A stretch of 64,000 nt of DNA. Origin: Hyalella azteca. Lineage: Eukaryota; Arthropoda; Malacostraca; Amphipoda; Hyalellidae. The notes under the pieces were generated by a model, which ran no database searches, had not been told where the DNA came from, and worked only from the letters and a program-made list of their open reading frames with translations. This document shows, piece after piece, positions 12,531 through 24,900 of the stretch (positions within the stretch are counted from its first letter, which is position 1; the number at the start of each line of letters is the position of its first letter). Position numbers and translations under genes: made by a program. The stretch lies in the NCBI RefSeq assembly GCF_000764305.2, contig NW_025932834.1:22765-86764 (forward strand), given 5' to 3'.

Positions 12531-13408
12531 CAGAGGTGGGCAGTAGCGCGCTACATGTAGCGGCCGCTACATTTTCAGTAGCGGTAGCGACGCTACATTT
12601 AAGCAATTGTAGCGGTAGCGGTAGCGCCCGCTACATATTTAAGTAGCAATACGTGGTTTTGCCGCTACAGCGCTACCGCTACATTTATAGATAAAGCCTT
12701 TAGATTTTACTTAATAGTATTAAATATTATTTAAAAACCAGCATGATACATACATAACATAAATTACAGAATAAAATGTACGAAAGATTTCGGTGTAATG
12801 TTGTCAACCTCAGCCTCTTACTATATATAGTGTCAACATGTTAGTTGTTACTTGTTGTTACCAGTTACCACTTACAGGTATTTTTTCATGTTTCAGTTTG
12901 CTTAGTTATTTTACACAGTTATTTTTATCTTACGCCTTCCCTACATAGATGTCTACTTTAATCTACCAATCTCAAAAATAATCCGCATATATATTCAAAT
13001 AAAAGACCGATTTTTTATATGTATATGTGGATAATTTCTGAGATTGGGAGATTAAAGTAGACATCCATGTAGGGAAGGTAAAACATAAAACTAACTGTAA
13101 CTTTTATTTACTGAATCTAACCCGTACTAGTTCGGTTAGGTTAATTGCAATAAAGTTGCATTGATATATTTTGAAAATGTTTTATTATCATTAAATGTTT
13201 CTGAGTAAATCCCAATAGCAGAACAATAAATATTTAGAGATTTCCAATAATTTTTGCCATTGTAGCGGCTAATGTAGCGCGCTACATTTTACTGTAGCGG
13301 TAGCGCTCGCTACAATCTACTGGGTGTAGCGGTAGCGCCCGCTACATTTAGAGCATGTAGCGGTAGCGGTAGCACCGCTACATTTCAAAGTAGCGCTGCC
13401 CAGCTCTG
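12531..13408. mobile_element. hAT-type MITE (878 bp)
   Basis: Ends are CAGAGGTGGGCAGTAGCGC and, inverted, CAGAGCTGGGCAGCGCTAC. Flanking 8-bp direct repeats TCTACAAC (12523-12530) and TCTATAAC (13409-13416) match at 7 of 8 positions, the target-site size of hAT elements. The subterminal 130-150 bases at each end are packed with GTAGCGGTAGCG and its complement, probably transposase-binding repeats. No transposase frame is present, so it is non-autonomous. Confidence 0.85.
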
Positions 13409-13577
13409 TCTATAACTGAGGCTTCTTAAGTTATTCGATATTTATACTTTGTTTACGGACACATTACCAGTCCCCATGTTATTTGTACCTAAATGCCTGG
13501 TAACGGGAGTTACTGTCAGTAGACAGGATATAGTTAAAGGATATAGTTAAAAAAGGATATAATTAAGGATATTGTAA

Positions 13578-13846
13578 ATAAAATACTTGTAAAAACTTTT
13601 TAAAAAATCACGTTTTTCTTGTGGACTAAAAAGTAGAAAATAAATTATGGCTCGCCCCCAAAAAAGTGTGTCGGGCAGATTTATGATTAAAGCGAAAAGC
13701 ACACAACACACGAATTTTGGAAATTTGATGGTGAACGTACAGCCCGACCCACGTTTTTTGGGGCGGGCCATAATTTATTTTCTACTTATTAGTCCACAAG
13801 AAAAACGTGGTTTTTTAAAAAGTTTTTTTTTCAAGTATTTTATTTT
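13578..13846. mobile_element. Fold-back MITE with ~100-bp inverted arms
   Basis: Left arm 13578-13676 and right arm 13742-13846 are inverted copies. Both contain CAAGAAAAACGTG, AGTAGAAAATAAATTATGG and a C/G-rich GCCCCAAAAAA core, with a loop of about 65 bases. The two short open frames here (minus 13547-13771 and plus 13647-13892) are mirror images caused by the inverted repeat. Flanking target duplication not resolved. Confidence 0.75.
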
Positions 13847-13859
13847 CTCCTTTTTAGTC

Positions 13860-15710
13860 CGTTGCTACACATGGAAAACCCTAATTATATAGTTTATATT
13901 CTACTTTATCTAATGACTTGATTAAGTATGACTTGAGGTACGTATCGATGATACGCTGCGTCCGCGCCTGCTCGTCTATAACGTCAGCGCCCACATGTCA
14001 TACTATATATATACTATATATATATATATACTTTACTCAATTAAGCTACTAATTTTGGTCTCTAATTGCTAGTTTTTATGATTGTATCTGAAATTGTTAG
14101 GCGAAAATAGCCTGCATATCGAAATTCAGATCTCTAGAGCAATCAGAAGTGGGCTAATTTTCGCTGTCAGTGTTAACAACAAACAAATCCACAAACAAAC
14201 AAACGCGAAGCTGGGTAAAGAAAAACGTGTTAAAAAGGATATAGTTAAAATGATTCTGTGGAGCGAAGTATTCATAATAAAGTATGAATCAATATCTTGT
14301 GCGATAACATTGCTTTAATATGTTTATTAATTCACTAACGAAAATGTAGTTGCTGAATGAGATTTTAAAGTAGCATTTTAATCAACGAATAAATGACTGA
14401 TTTTTCCAGAAATGTACTTCACCACGATGTATTTTACATTATTTATTTTCATACAAATTATCCTTCTGCTACATAACTAAATTAATCGTACATTATCAAT
14501 AATTAGATAATAATTATTTATACATATCATTTCTGCTACATCGACTCCAAAATGGATGGCTCATATTGTCTAAATAGTGACACACTTTCTGCATGTAGCA
14601 CTGGTACGCCTTTTTGCCGTGCCACACAAATTCTAGCTGACCCACAGAAGTTAGACAATGCATCATTATTCGGACAAAATCTCATTCAGTGCTCTTAGTG
14701 TATGCGTTATAGAGGGGTCTACGATAAAAAATATAGGGGGGTGGGGGGATGGCGTCCCGTTTCATATTTGAAAGTTATACTTGAAGGTTTTCCATAAGCA
14801 AAAAATTCAATTGCAAAATTTACGAAACTTCTGTAGTTTTGTACACTTTAATCAATAGAAAATTTGGGCGATTACAAATTGCGAATTTACAACTAGGCTA
14901 AATGAAGAAAAATTTTTTTTCTAGAGTTCAAGACATTATTGCATCAAGCTTGAGAAGAGCACACGTTAGTAGGCGCTTGTTGATAAGCAATTTTTGAACG
15001 GATAATTATTTTTCACAATAGTATAAATTTCATTAGATTACGAGCTTTACAAACACAATTCTTTTCTATATTTCTATATTTCATGTTGTTAGCAGGCAAT
15101 CACATTGGACGTTCACCAGCAGCATTGAACCTGCTGCTCGCCAAAAAAAAATCATCTATCCGGTATAAAAAAGGATTTAATAAAACGTATTAAATGTTAT
15201 ATTAACTCTTGAGAAGTTATGTTTGACTTGAACTTGTATAAGTATAACTGGAATGCCCGCTCGACCGTACCTCTCTGGCAACGAATTCAAGATGAATTCA
15301 AAACCAAATAAAGCATAACGAAACATATGCGCAACTAAATAACATTACAACAGAAATCAATGCAAACTTTCATCCATGCAACCAAATATTGAACAACAAA
15401 ATATCCATAGAACCAAGTATCAATACAACCAAATTTACAAAAAAAGTAAAGTATTTGCACAACCAAGTTTCCGTACCACCTATCATTTGTGCGACAAAAA
15501 AAAAAAAATAATAAATAACCTTACACTAAAATTTCAAATTATCTTCAAATTCAAATATTATTTCTACCAGATAATTTATCGAACTCAAAAAGATATCCGT
15601 ACAACCAAAAATATTATTTAAAAAATAACATCCGTAAACAAATATTTGTTCAACACAAAGAAATATGTTTTCAACCAAATTTTCGTTCAACAAACACAAA
15701 TGATGATTAT
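13860..15710. other. Intergenic, downstream of Vps53
   Basis: AT-rich. Contains a TA dinucleotide run at about 14005-14030 and A/T-rich CCAAATATTG-like units at 15370-15700. No supported gene. Confidence 0.5.
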
Positions 15711-15923
15711 TTAAATGAGCCTTCGAGCTTTAAGCATTTTTTCAAGCTTGGCTATCCTGCTAAGTTCGTGTTCAGGAGAAGCGACGGTAGCGGTGTTGGT
15801 TGTGTTGGTTGTTGTGGTGGTTGAATTGATGGTTGTTGCAGAAGCGTCGGACTCAACCGAGGTGCGTTGTCTGTAGCTCTCTAGCAGCGGTGCTTTATCT
15901 TTGATGCCTCTCAGCTCCAGCAC
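15711..15923 (-). CDS. Vps53: Vps53 last coding exon (21)
   Basis: [20 protein letters not shown], a Thr/Asn-rich linker, then [21 protein letters not shown] and stop. The C-terminal SRI-x-KLEK-x-K motif is typical of Vps53. Two further acceptors 63 and 126 bases upstream are in frame. Confidence 0.93.
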   Translation of the reverse strand: MLELRGIKDKAPLLESYRQRTSVESDASATTINSTTTTTNTTNTATVASPEHELSRIAKLEKMLKARRLI

Positions 15924-18900
15924 CTGCAGGTATTTACTTAATAAACCTGATATTCCGCTATCTTTGATGCCTCTCAGCTCCAGCACCTGTAGGTATTTAC
16001 TTAATAAACCTGATATTCCGCTATCTTTGATGCCTCTCAGCTCCAGCACCTGCAGGTATTTACTTAATAAAGGTATTTACTTAATAATATATCCCGCTAT
16101 CTTTGATGTCCTACAAGTCTTTACCAAAACAAATGCAAACCTATTCCAATATAATGATAGAACCTCTTCAATAGATAATATTGACTTATACTTATCATGT
16201 ATTCTCCTCGGACTTTCTCTCCCAAAGCTGCAGAATGGGACTGTGAAAAAGTGATTGTGAATGAGATTGTGAAAAAGTATTCATAATCTAAGGATTACCA
16301 ACCTGCACGTAAACGCCTGTGTTATCTCGACTGAGCTTACATTTAAATTAGTATTGAATAAATATAACTGTACAAATTCTTGAAAAATATACTGTATGGG
16401 ATGATAGAAGAAAACGAATCATTGTGTGCCCCAAAAATGCGGTGTGTTCTAATGACAATCCTTATATTTACTTGAAAATTTTCCATGTAAATCACCTTTT
16501 GGAAGTCGGCGAGTGAGAGATCAGGCATGAGGCGGATGCTCTTTTCCACCAGCTGCATCGGCGAGCTGTACTCTCCCATCACAACCTGGGCAGAAATTCA
16601 CTTAAAAATATATATCCAATGTAATAATAATAATAATTATCTAGATAGAAACCTAATTAGATAAGTACAACTACAAAATATTATATGAGCCTAGAAAGAA
16701 GCATACTTTAAAAATAACAAGTATAAAAAACCCAGAGGTAATAACAAATAAATATTATATATATATATAAATAAATAAATATTATAGCAATTTGGGCAGA
16801 AAAACAATGCAATGTCTCCATCAGTAAAAAAAGTTGTGTGAAAAACTGTCTGAATCTAGGCATGCATTGCGCAAGTTGGTTATCAATATTAAGTCAGGAA
16901 GTCAAGAGGTAAATAATTTAAAAAATTACAGCATTCTCGTACTTCAATTAATAAATGATAGCGCTTTAAAAACGACGAGTAACGTATCCATAGACTGAAG
17001 ATTACACTCAAAAAACTAACCTGAAGAACGAGTTCAGGGCGCGCGAGGCTCTTGGTAACCATCCTCGTGTAGGATACGGGAGGATCTCGGATCACCTGCG
17101 CGACAAACACACGTTTAGGAAACTCCCCAGCCAAACAAGACCTGCGGATCTGACAAGCAACAAGCACTCAGAGTTCCTTTATTGACAGATGAAAGAGTTT
17201 CCAGAGTTCTTTTCTACGGATTTATTGTTTGATACAAAGGCACCTCTCCCCAAAGGCCCCCCAAAGGATCCCAGAGTTCGTTTAGGGACAGATGAATGAG
17301 TTCCCAGAGTTCCTTTCTACGGATTAATTGTTTGATACAAAGGCACCTCTCCCCAAAGGCCCCCCAAAGGATCCCAGAGGTCGTTTAAGGACACTAACAC
17401 TAAGTCATGCTGCAAGCACCACTTTTGACGGCTACCAAGCGCCGCCCACCAGCGACACTGAGAAATAAAATAAGCTTCCCGAGGCTCGAACCCACGGCTA
17501 GCTCTTCTCATCTCGATGCCGCTACCACTGAGCTACCATAACAATAACAATAATCGAGACAATTATATTCTCCAGCATTGATTTTACTTTGATTAAACTC
17601 TAGTACATGCATTCCTGTGACGTCATAAACTGGCAAAATCAACTGCTATTCGGTCGGCATTTTAGCACACGAGATTGCAAAAAGCCAAAAACATCAATCT
17701 CTTATGAAACTTAGAGATATCAAACACTGCATTAACAGTAATCCTACGGCCTTGAGATATTAACTCTTTTTACCCTGTAATTAGGGTAACAATACCTGTT
17801 GTTACCACATAAATAGCATTGTGAACGCCTTATCATATACGACGTTTATAATATAATATATTTATAATATGCCTTATTATACACGGCTTTTATAACAAAA
17901 TATATTTATAATACGCCTTACTACATACGGCGTTCATAATATAATATATTTATAATACGCCTAATTTTATACGGAGTTTATAATATATTATATTTATAAT
18001 ACCTAATATAAACGTGTGCAATACATAGAACACTAAGTCTCAATATTACATACACACCTTTGAGGCCATGACAGGCATGTGCAGCAGCACCGCCTTGAGA
18101 GCGTGACAGTCTCAATATAAACGNATAAACGTGTCCAGTCTTAAGATAAACGTGTCTAATGTATAGAATAGACACAAGTGTTAACACGACACACCTTTGA
18201 GGCCATGACACACCTTTGAGGCCATGACACACCTTTGAGGCCATGACACACCTTTGAGGCCATGACACACCTTGGAGGCCATGACAGGCATGTGCAGCAG
18301 CACCGCCTTGAGAGCGTGACAGTCCAGCAGCAGCTGCTCGCACCCGATGCTGTTGATGGGCCGACAGCGATACACCTGCACCAGCCAATATTATAGATTA
18401 ATTATGAACATTTAATATTGTACAGCAAATATTATTAGAGGGAATCCTCTATTAATAAAAAAGCAAATAGAGTACTAAAGGATTCCAACTCAAGATGCAT
18501 TTCGGAAGTTAAACTTTGCTCTTTGCTTCAAAAATTACTTTTAATCATGCAGTTATTTTTAAATCTCCGCTTTCTTAATTACTGGGAGTATAAATTGCAC
18601 TAGTAAGTATTTATACGCTACTTTTAACTTTGCGCTTTAACTATGAGTTGATAATAATCTTGCGCCATTGAAGCATCAGTGACGAATAAATTCACGAAAA
18701 TATGAATGTTATCACCTATCTAATTTTCAACAGAAAATAAATTCAGGAAAATATAAATATGATTATGGCAAAATTCGACATGCCAATAGTGAAAGTAGGA
18801 ATTGATTCTAAATTTCATCACATTACTCAACTTCAGCAATTATTCACTTGAAATGAAAGACCTTTTCATCTTAATGCAGAAGAAATTAATTCTAATTGCA

Positions 18901-21900
18901 ATTAAAAGGTGCGAAAAAAGTAGTATAGTAACTAGTAAGGCGGAAAACTGACCTGTTGAGTGAACTTTATGCATATCCCTGCAGCCAGCTTGTCACAAAA
19001 TCTAAAAGAAATAAAACACAATATATTTAAATTATAAAATACAATATATTTTAATAATAAAAACATAATATTCATTAAAAAAAACATACATTGAAACGCA
19101 CGAAAAGATGAATAACCACAGGAGCGACAAAAATACAGGCAGTTGCTGGAACTAGTAATTCCAATATATTTCAACAAGATTTGATCTCATTTTGAATAAA
19201 TATCCGTAGTTAAGATTTGAGGTGATTATCAACACTGAAAAAATCTGGTTCTTGTTTCATTAATAAATTCGTGATCATGTCTTCAATAATAAAATTTTAT
19301 ATACGTAAGTATAGTAATCAGAGGCAGCATCACGGCATTAAATTGTAGCATTACTGCATTGATCATCATTGTATCTGGATTTGAGAAACACTTTATCTAC
19401 TTATTTATTATATAAAAAATATAATGCACACACCTGGTGAAGTGTTCACAGCCACGGTACACACCTGCTGAAGTGTATACAGACACGGTACACACCTGGT
19501 GAAGTGTTTACAGCCACGGTACACACCTGGTGAAGTGTTTACAGACACGGTACACACCTGGTGAAGTGTTTACGTGAGGTGTGGAGATGGTAGCGCACTA
19601 GAGGCACGGTGGTGCTGAGGTGAGCTGAGAGCTGAGACACGTACGAGCTCTGGTCGCCTGTCTGCTCCAGCAGCCAGTTCAGCTTCGGGATGCTCGCCAG
19701 ATATCCATCGCAGAGCGACTCTACGTGGCCCACCAGCAGCAGGATGCACTGCAACAACAATGATAATATGAAATCCCGGTGATAAACTGAAACAACAATG
19801 TGACACTGAGATGCCAATGTGACACTCAGATGCCAATGTGACACCGAAATGCCAATGTGACACCGAAATGCAAATGTAACACTGAGATGCCAAAGTTACA
19901 CTGAAATGCAAATGTGACACTGAAATGCCGATGTTAAACTGAAACACCAAAGTTACACTGAAATGCAAATGTTACACTGAAATGCCCAGGTTATAATGGG
20001 AATTACCATTCGAATTGAAACTGTTACCAGTTACCAGGTATGTAGTCTTAATAAGCGATAAGTGGCAGACAAAAGGCTACATAAGATGCGATCTATGAGG
20101 ACAAGGACACAAAAGAGCTCTGTAATATGTATATAACTGCCTCGCGAAAAGCCGTGACTTTAATCAAAATTTCCCCTCAAATGAATTATATCGCCTTGCT
20201 GACCATTTGCTAAGAAGACAGTGACATTTCAATAATTCTTTGTGCTTCTAGAATTAAACTTGTTATCGAAATACATTGAGTTGAGGCCAGGGTATTGTTA
20301 CCTGAGATAGCACCGCATGAAAAAGTTCCTCTTCTGCAGCCAAAGAAATGTTTGAAGGAGCTGAACTGATGGCACTTGATGCGGAGGCAGCGAGAACTTT
20401 CCGAGGTGCATCTGGATCTGCGAATAAGACCGAGATTACAGATATTGCATAAATCATACACAAAAAAATATAACTCAGTACTCACTGCAGTGAGTGACAG
20501 AGAGCGCATTTTCTCGTCGACGAAAATTTGAGGTCACGGACAGACGGACGGACGGACCTGGCGAGCACAACAGTGCATTTTTTCCATAAATGAGAAAATG
20601 CGCTAAAAAGGCCAAAATTCATATAATGCTGAAGTTTATCATGAGGCCAAGTGACAGCCAAGTGACTTAAAGCCCCTGGTATGGACTTCGGGCCATATAC
20701 CATTTTTCCAACAGTTTGGCCTGCAGTTTGTTGGCCATTATAAACAAGACTCTACACACCTGGTATGGATTTTGGAGCCAACTGCCACTTCAACAGTTTG
20801 GCCTGCAGTTTGTTGGCCATTATAAACAAGACTCTACACACCTGGTGTGGATTTTGGGGCCAACTGCCACTTCTCCAACAGTTTGGCCTGCAGTTTGTTG
20901 GCCGTTTTAAACATGACTCTACACACCTGGTATGGATTTTGGAGCCAACTGCCACTTCAACAGTTTGGCCTGCAGTTTGTTGGCCATTTTAAACATGACT
21001 CTACACACCTGGTATGGATTTAGGGGCCAACTGCCACTTCTCCAGCAGTTTGGCCTGCAGTTTGTTGGTCATGTGGGCGCAGTATTCGGCCGACACCAAC
21101 ACTGAACAAACTTTGCGCACCTCTTCCTCCGAGCTCAGACGCAGACTCTCTCCACCTTCTCGCACCAGTAGAGACTGGACCTGCAACAAACAAATTGTGT
21201 TATGAATTGGCATAATTGCACCCGTTTAGTAAAAGGTGTGATGTATATGCAAAATTGCACTCGTATTAAGTTAAAGTGTGTGATGTAATGTATATGCAAA
21301 ATTGCACCCTTATTAAGTTAAAAGGCGTGATATATTTGCATTATGCACCCGTATTAAGTTAAAAGGCGTGATACACACGCATTATTCCACACTTGCCAAT
21401 GAGGTTTAACGCATAAAATTTCACCCAAGTTATGCTAAACGTCATGATGTATACACTAAGTTCCGCCTTTGCGCACCAACAGAGACAGAAACTGGACCGA
21501 ATAACTAAGTAATGCATATGAAAAATTCCATCTGTTATCAGATATAAAAAAAAATGTCAGCAGAAATTCATGTACTACCTACCTCAAACGCATTGTTTAA
21601 AAAAAACGTTTGAAGTGTTTTTTGTAGTTTACAAAATCTTAAATACGTAGCCTTGATATGCTTGACCACGATTTTCTCCTGAAGCTCACTAATGGTTAAT
21701 GAGACATTAGCTGCTGGTGAGCAATGGTTGATGTTCTGAATGACCGACTAACATAGTCGAGAAACGATCAAACTGCTATATCATGTCTTTAGGAATAGTG
21801 CCAGATACCTGAGAAATCATGGTAAAAATGTCCCATATTGACGAGACATCTGGGTATTGATGAGAGAAATGATGGCACTGATATCTTTCCGTCTTTACGA

Positions 21901-24900
21901 AGAGTGCCACGTACCTGAGAAATGATGGCACTGATATCTTTCCCGTCTTTACGAAGAGTGCCACGTACCTCAGAAATGATGGCACTGATGTCTTTCCCGT
22001 CTTTACGAAGAGTGCCACGTACCTGAGAAATGATGGCACTGATATCTTTTCCGTCTTTACAAAGAGTGCCACGTACCTCAGAAATGATAGCACTGATGTC
22101 TTTCCCGTCTTCACGGAGAGTGCCACGTACCTGAGAAATGATGGCACTGATATCTTTCCCGTCTTCACGGAGAGTGCCACGTACCTGAGAAATGATGGCA
22201 CTAATGTCTTTCATGTCCTTAGGGAGAGTGCCAAAGCCCTGCTGTGATGCCTGAGGCAAAGCTTCCCTCAGGACCCTCGTGGCAAACTCCCGCAGGCGTC
22301 GCTGGAAAATCGCTATGAGATTCGGCAGGCCATAGCCCTGCTGGGACACGCGGAGGTATTCCACCAGCATGTTCTGCAAGACAAAATTATATCTGAACAC
22401 GAAACGATGATCGTTCATGATTGAGTACGTGATCATATTAAAATAGTTGACTTAAAACGCAAGTTAACCTAGAATCCAAAAGTAAAGGTTTTTTACCAGC
22501 ATGTTCTGCAAGATAAAATTATTTCAGAGCACGAAATAGCTATTAGGTACTTGATAATATTAAAATAGTTTAAATAAAACATATGTTAACCTAGAATCAA
22601 AAAGTACCAAAAGTAAAGGTTTTCTATCAGCATGTTCTACGAGACAATGGCAGTTCAGAACAAGGGAAATGAAGTAAGCACTTATGACGAAGCTATGCAG
22701 GAGCATATGTTCAGTCTTAAAATGTCTAGCAAATTACGGAGCAGGCAATAAGTACAGCAGCTATCTCAATCAATCGTCAGTTATGGAAAGATCGGGTTCC
22801 AAAGGCCGGATCCCTTGTGAATCAAGTCACGAAAAGTACAAGAATCGGCAACAGGCCATGGGCCTATTTCTTCAATGCCGACACTTCTATTCTATTCTAT
22901 CGTTAGTTGGTAACATTGCACTTCATTAAATAATTCCAAAGATAAGCTTTTCAATGAAGCAAAGAGCATTTTCGATGAGATATGGGGTCTCGCTTTGCGT
23001 TTAAAATAGCAAGATATAAAAAAATTTACGCCATCTTATACAGCGTGAAGAGTTCACCACAGCACGGCATCACACCGCCTCTCCTCACCTTATACAGCGT
23101 GAAGAGTTCACCACAGCACGGCATCACACCGCCCCTCCTCACCTTATACAGCGTGAAGAGCTCACCACAGCACGGCATCACACCGTCCCTCACCTTATAC
23201 AGCGTGAAGAGCTCACCACAGCACGGCATCACATTGCTCTCCTCTTCTTCCACGCGGTCGAAGCTGTAGCTCTTCACCGCACTCATGAAGCGCTCGATTT
23301 GTTCGCCCAGGCGTCTGTAACATATGTTATCTTAAGCTATTTGTTGCTAGCTAATTTCTTCTAGACGTATTGTTTTTTACTTGAACAGTTATCTCATGTA
23401 GGTGAATAAATCAAATATTACGGATAAGAGACAAAATAAGATAATTATCAAACAAAGAGACAAAATGTGAAAGCAAATTAACATGAGCAATAGGTATAGA
23501 ATTATTGGGTGCATCTGTCAAGCTTAGTGAATAATCATGCAAATGACTGTGATTAATATGTGTAAATGATCACTTAGTATGAATACCGTAAGTATGAATA
23601 CTACATCATGGCTGAATCTAGCGAAATGAAATAGCTAGCGATGAAAAATTCACCGTGCTTTAAATGCAAATAATTGAATCGAAAATGTGATGAAATTTCT
23701 TGAAATGTTTTGTTTATTAAATTCTCAGTTAATTTATGATTTAAACAATTACTAGAGTAATAATAACCAAATAAGATTGTTACTACGACGATATCATCCC
23801 AAGAATGCTATTTGTTCATTACGGTAATTATATGATCGTTCAAGAGCCAATAGAGTGAGCCAATACATTACTTGTCTAAAGTATTAAGGTGATGATCGTT
23901 CATGAACCAATAAGAACATTACTTGTCTAAAGTATTAAGGTGATGATCGTTCATAAGCCAATAAGAACATTACTTGTCTAAAGTATTAAGGTGATGATCG
24001 TTCATAAGCCAATAANTTCATGAGACAATAAAGTGTTATTACTTGTCTAAAGTATTGTGATGATCGTTCATGAGACAATAAAGTGTTATTACTTGTCTAA
24101 AGTATTGTGATGATCGTTCATAAGCCAATAAGAACATTACTTGTCTAAAGTATTGTGATGATCGTTCATGAGACAATAAGAACATTACTTGTCAAAAGTA
24201 TTGTGATGATCGTTCATGAGACAATAAAGTGTTATTACTTGTCTAAAGTATTAAGGTGAATATGAAGGTAAGGCAGGAAGCAGCTTGTTATAGCTCCGTC
24301 GTAAGGGCTCGGCGCAGCAGCAGGGGGAGGCTGGCTGTCTTCCCCGGCATTGCTGTTGCTGGCCGCAACTGAGCTCTGCAAATAACATTAATATATTCAG
24401 AGAGAGTAGGTCAAATGGTTTATTTGAACAGAAAAATACTATTTAAACAACAGAAACACTAAGGTAATAAGTCTGAACAACAACAATATTGTACACACAA
24501 TATGTGTGAAGTTGTGAACAACAATTGCTTGGTAAGAAAAACCCAAACGCCTTAGAATGATGTGTACAAATAGCATTGATTTGAATTGATAGCTATTAAT
24601 CAGTCAGTAAAACCGAAATGTTTATTATAAATAACGAAAACAAACAGAACGCATACAAATACGTCCGCCATGTGCACTGGTTCACATATTCAGTAATTTC
24701 AGCCTCAAGAATTCCACTCGTGACTACTGATGGCTACACAGTATACAGGAACAAAACTCATAGCACTCATGAAATCCTGTAAACAATTTATTTCAGTTAC
24801 CCTGTAACTATAGTAACAAACGAGTAAAATTAGCAGACAATTAATAAAAAATAGTAACAATAAAATAAAATTAGTAAAAAATGGTAACAAATGAGTAAGT

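Noticed and set aside
13547..13892. Two similar 74- and 81-codon proteins on opposite strands
   Set aside because: They are the two arms of an inverted-repeat MITE read from each side.
18181..18388. Repeated frame [18 protein letters not shown] as a protein
   Set aside because: Shadow of the 19-bp exon 18 donor array. Only the part before 18271 is Vps53 coding sequence.
23868..24255. Regularly spaced repeats resembling a CRISPR array
   Set aside because: No unique spacers. The whole unit is repeated and it overlaps a eukaryotic splice donor. The same applies to the 62300-62635 and 63740-64000 arrays.
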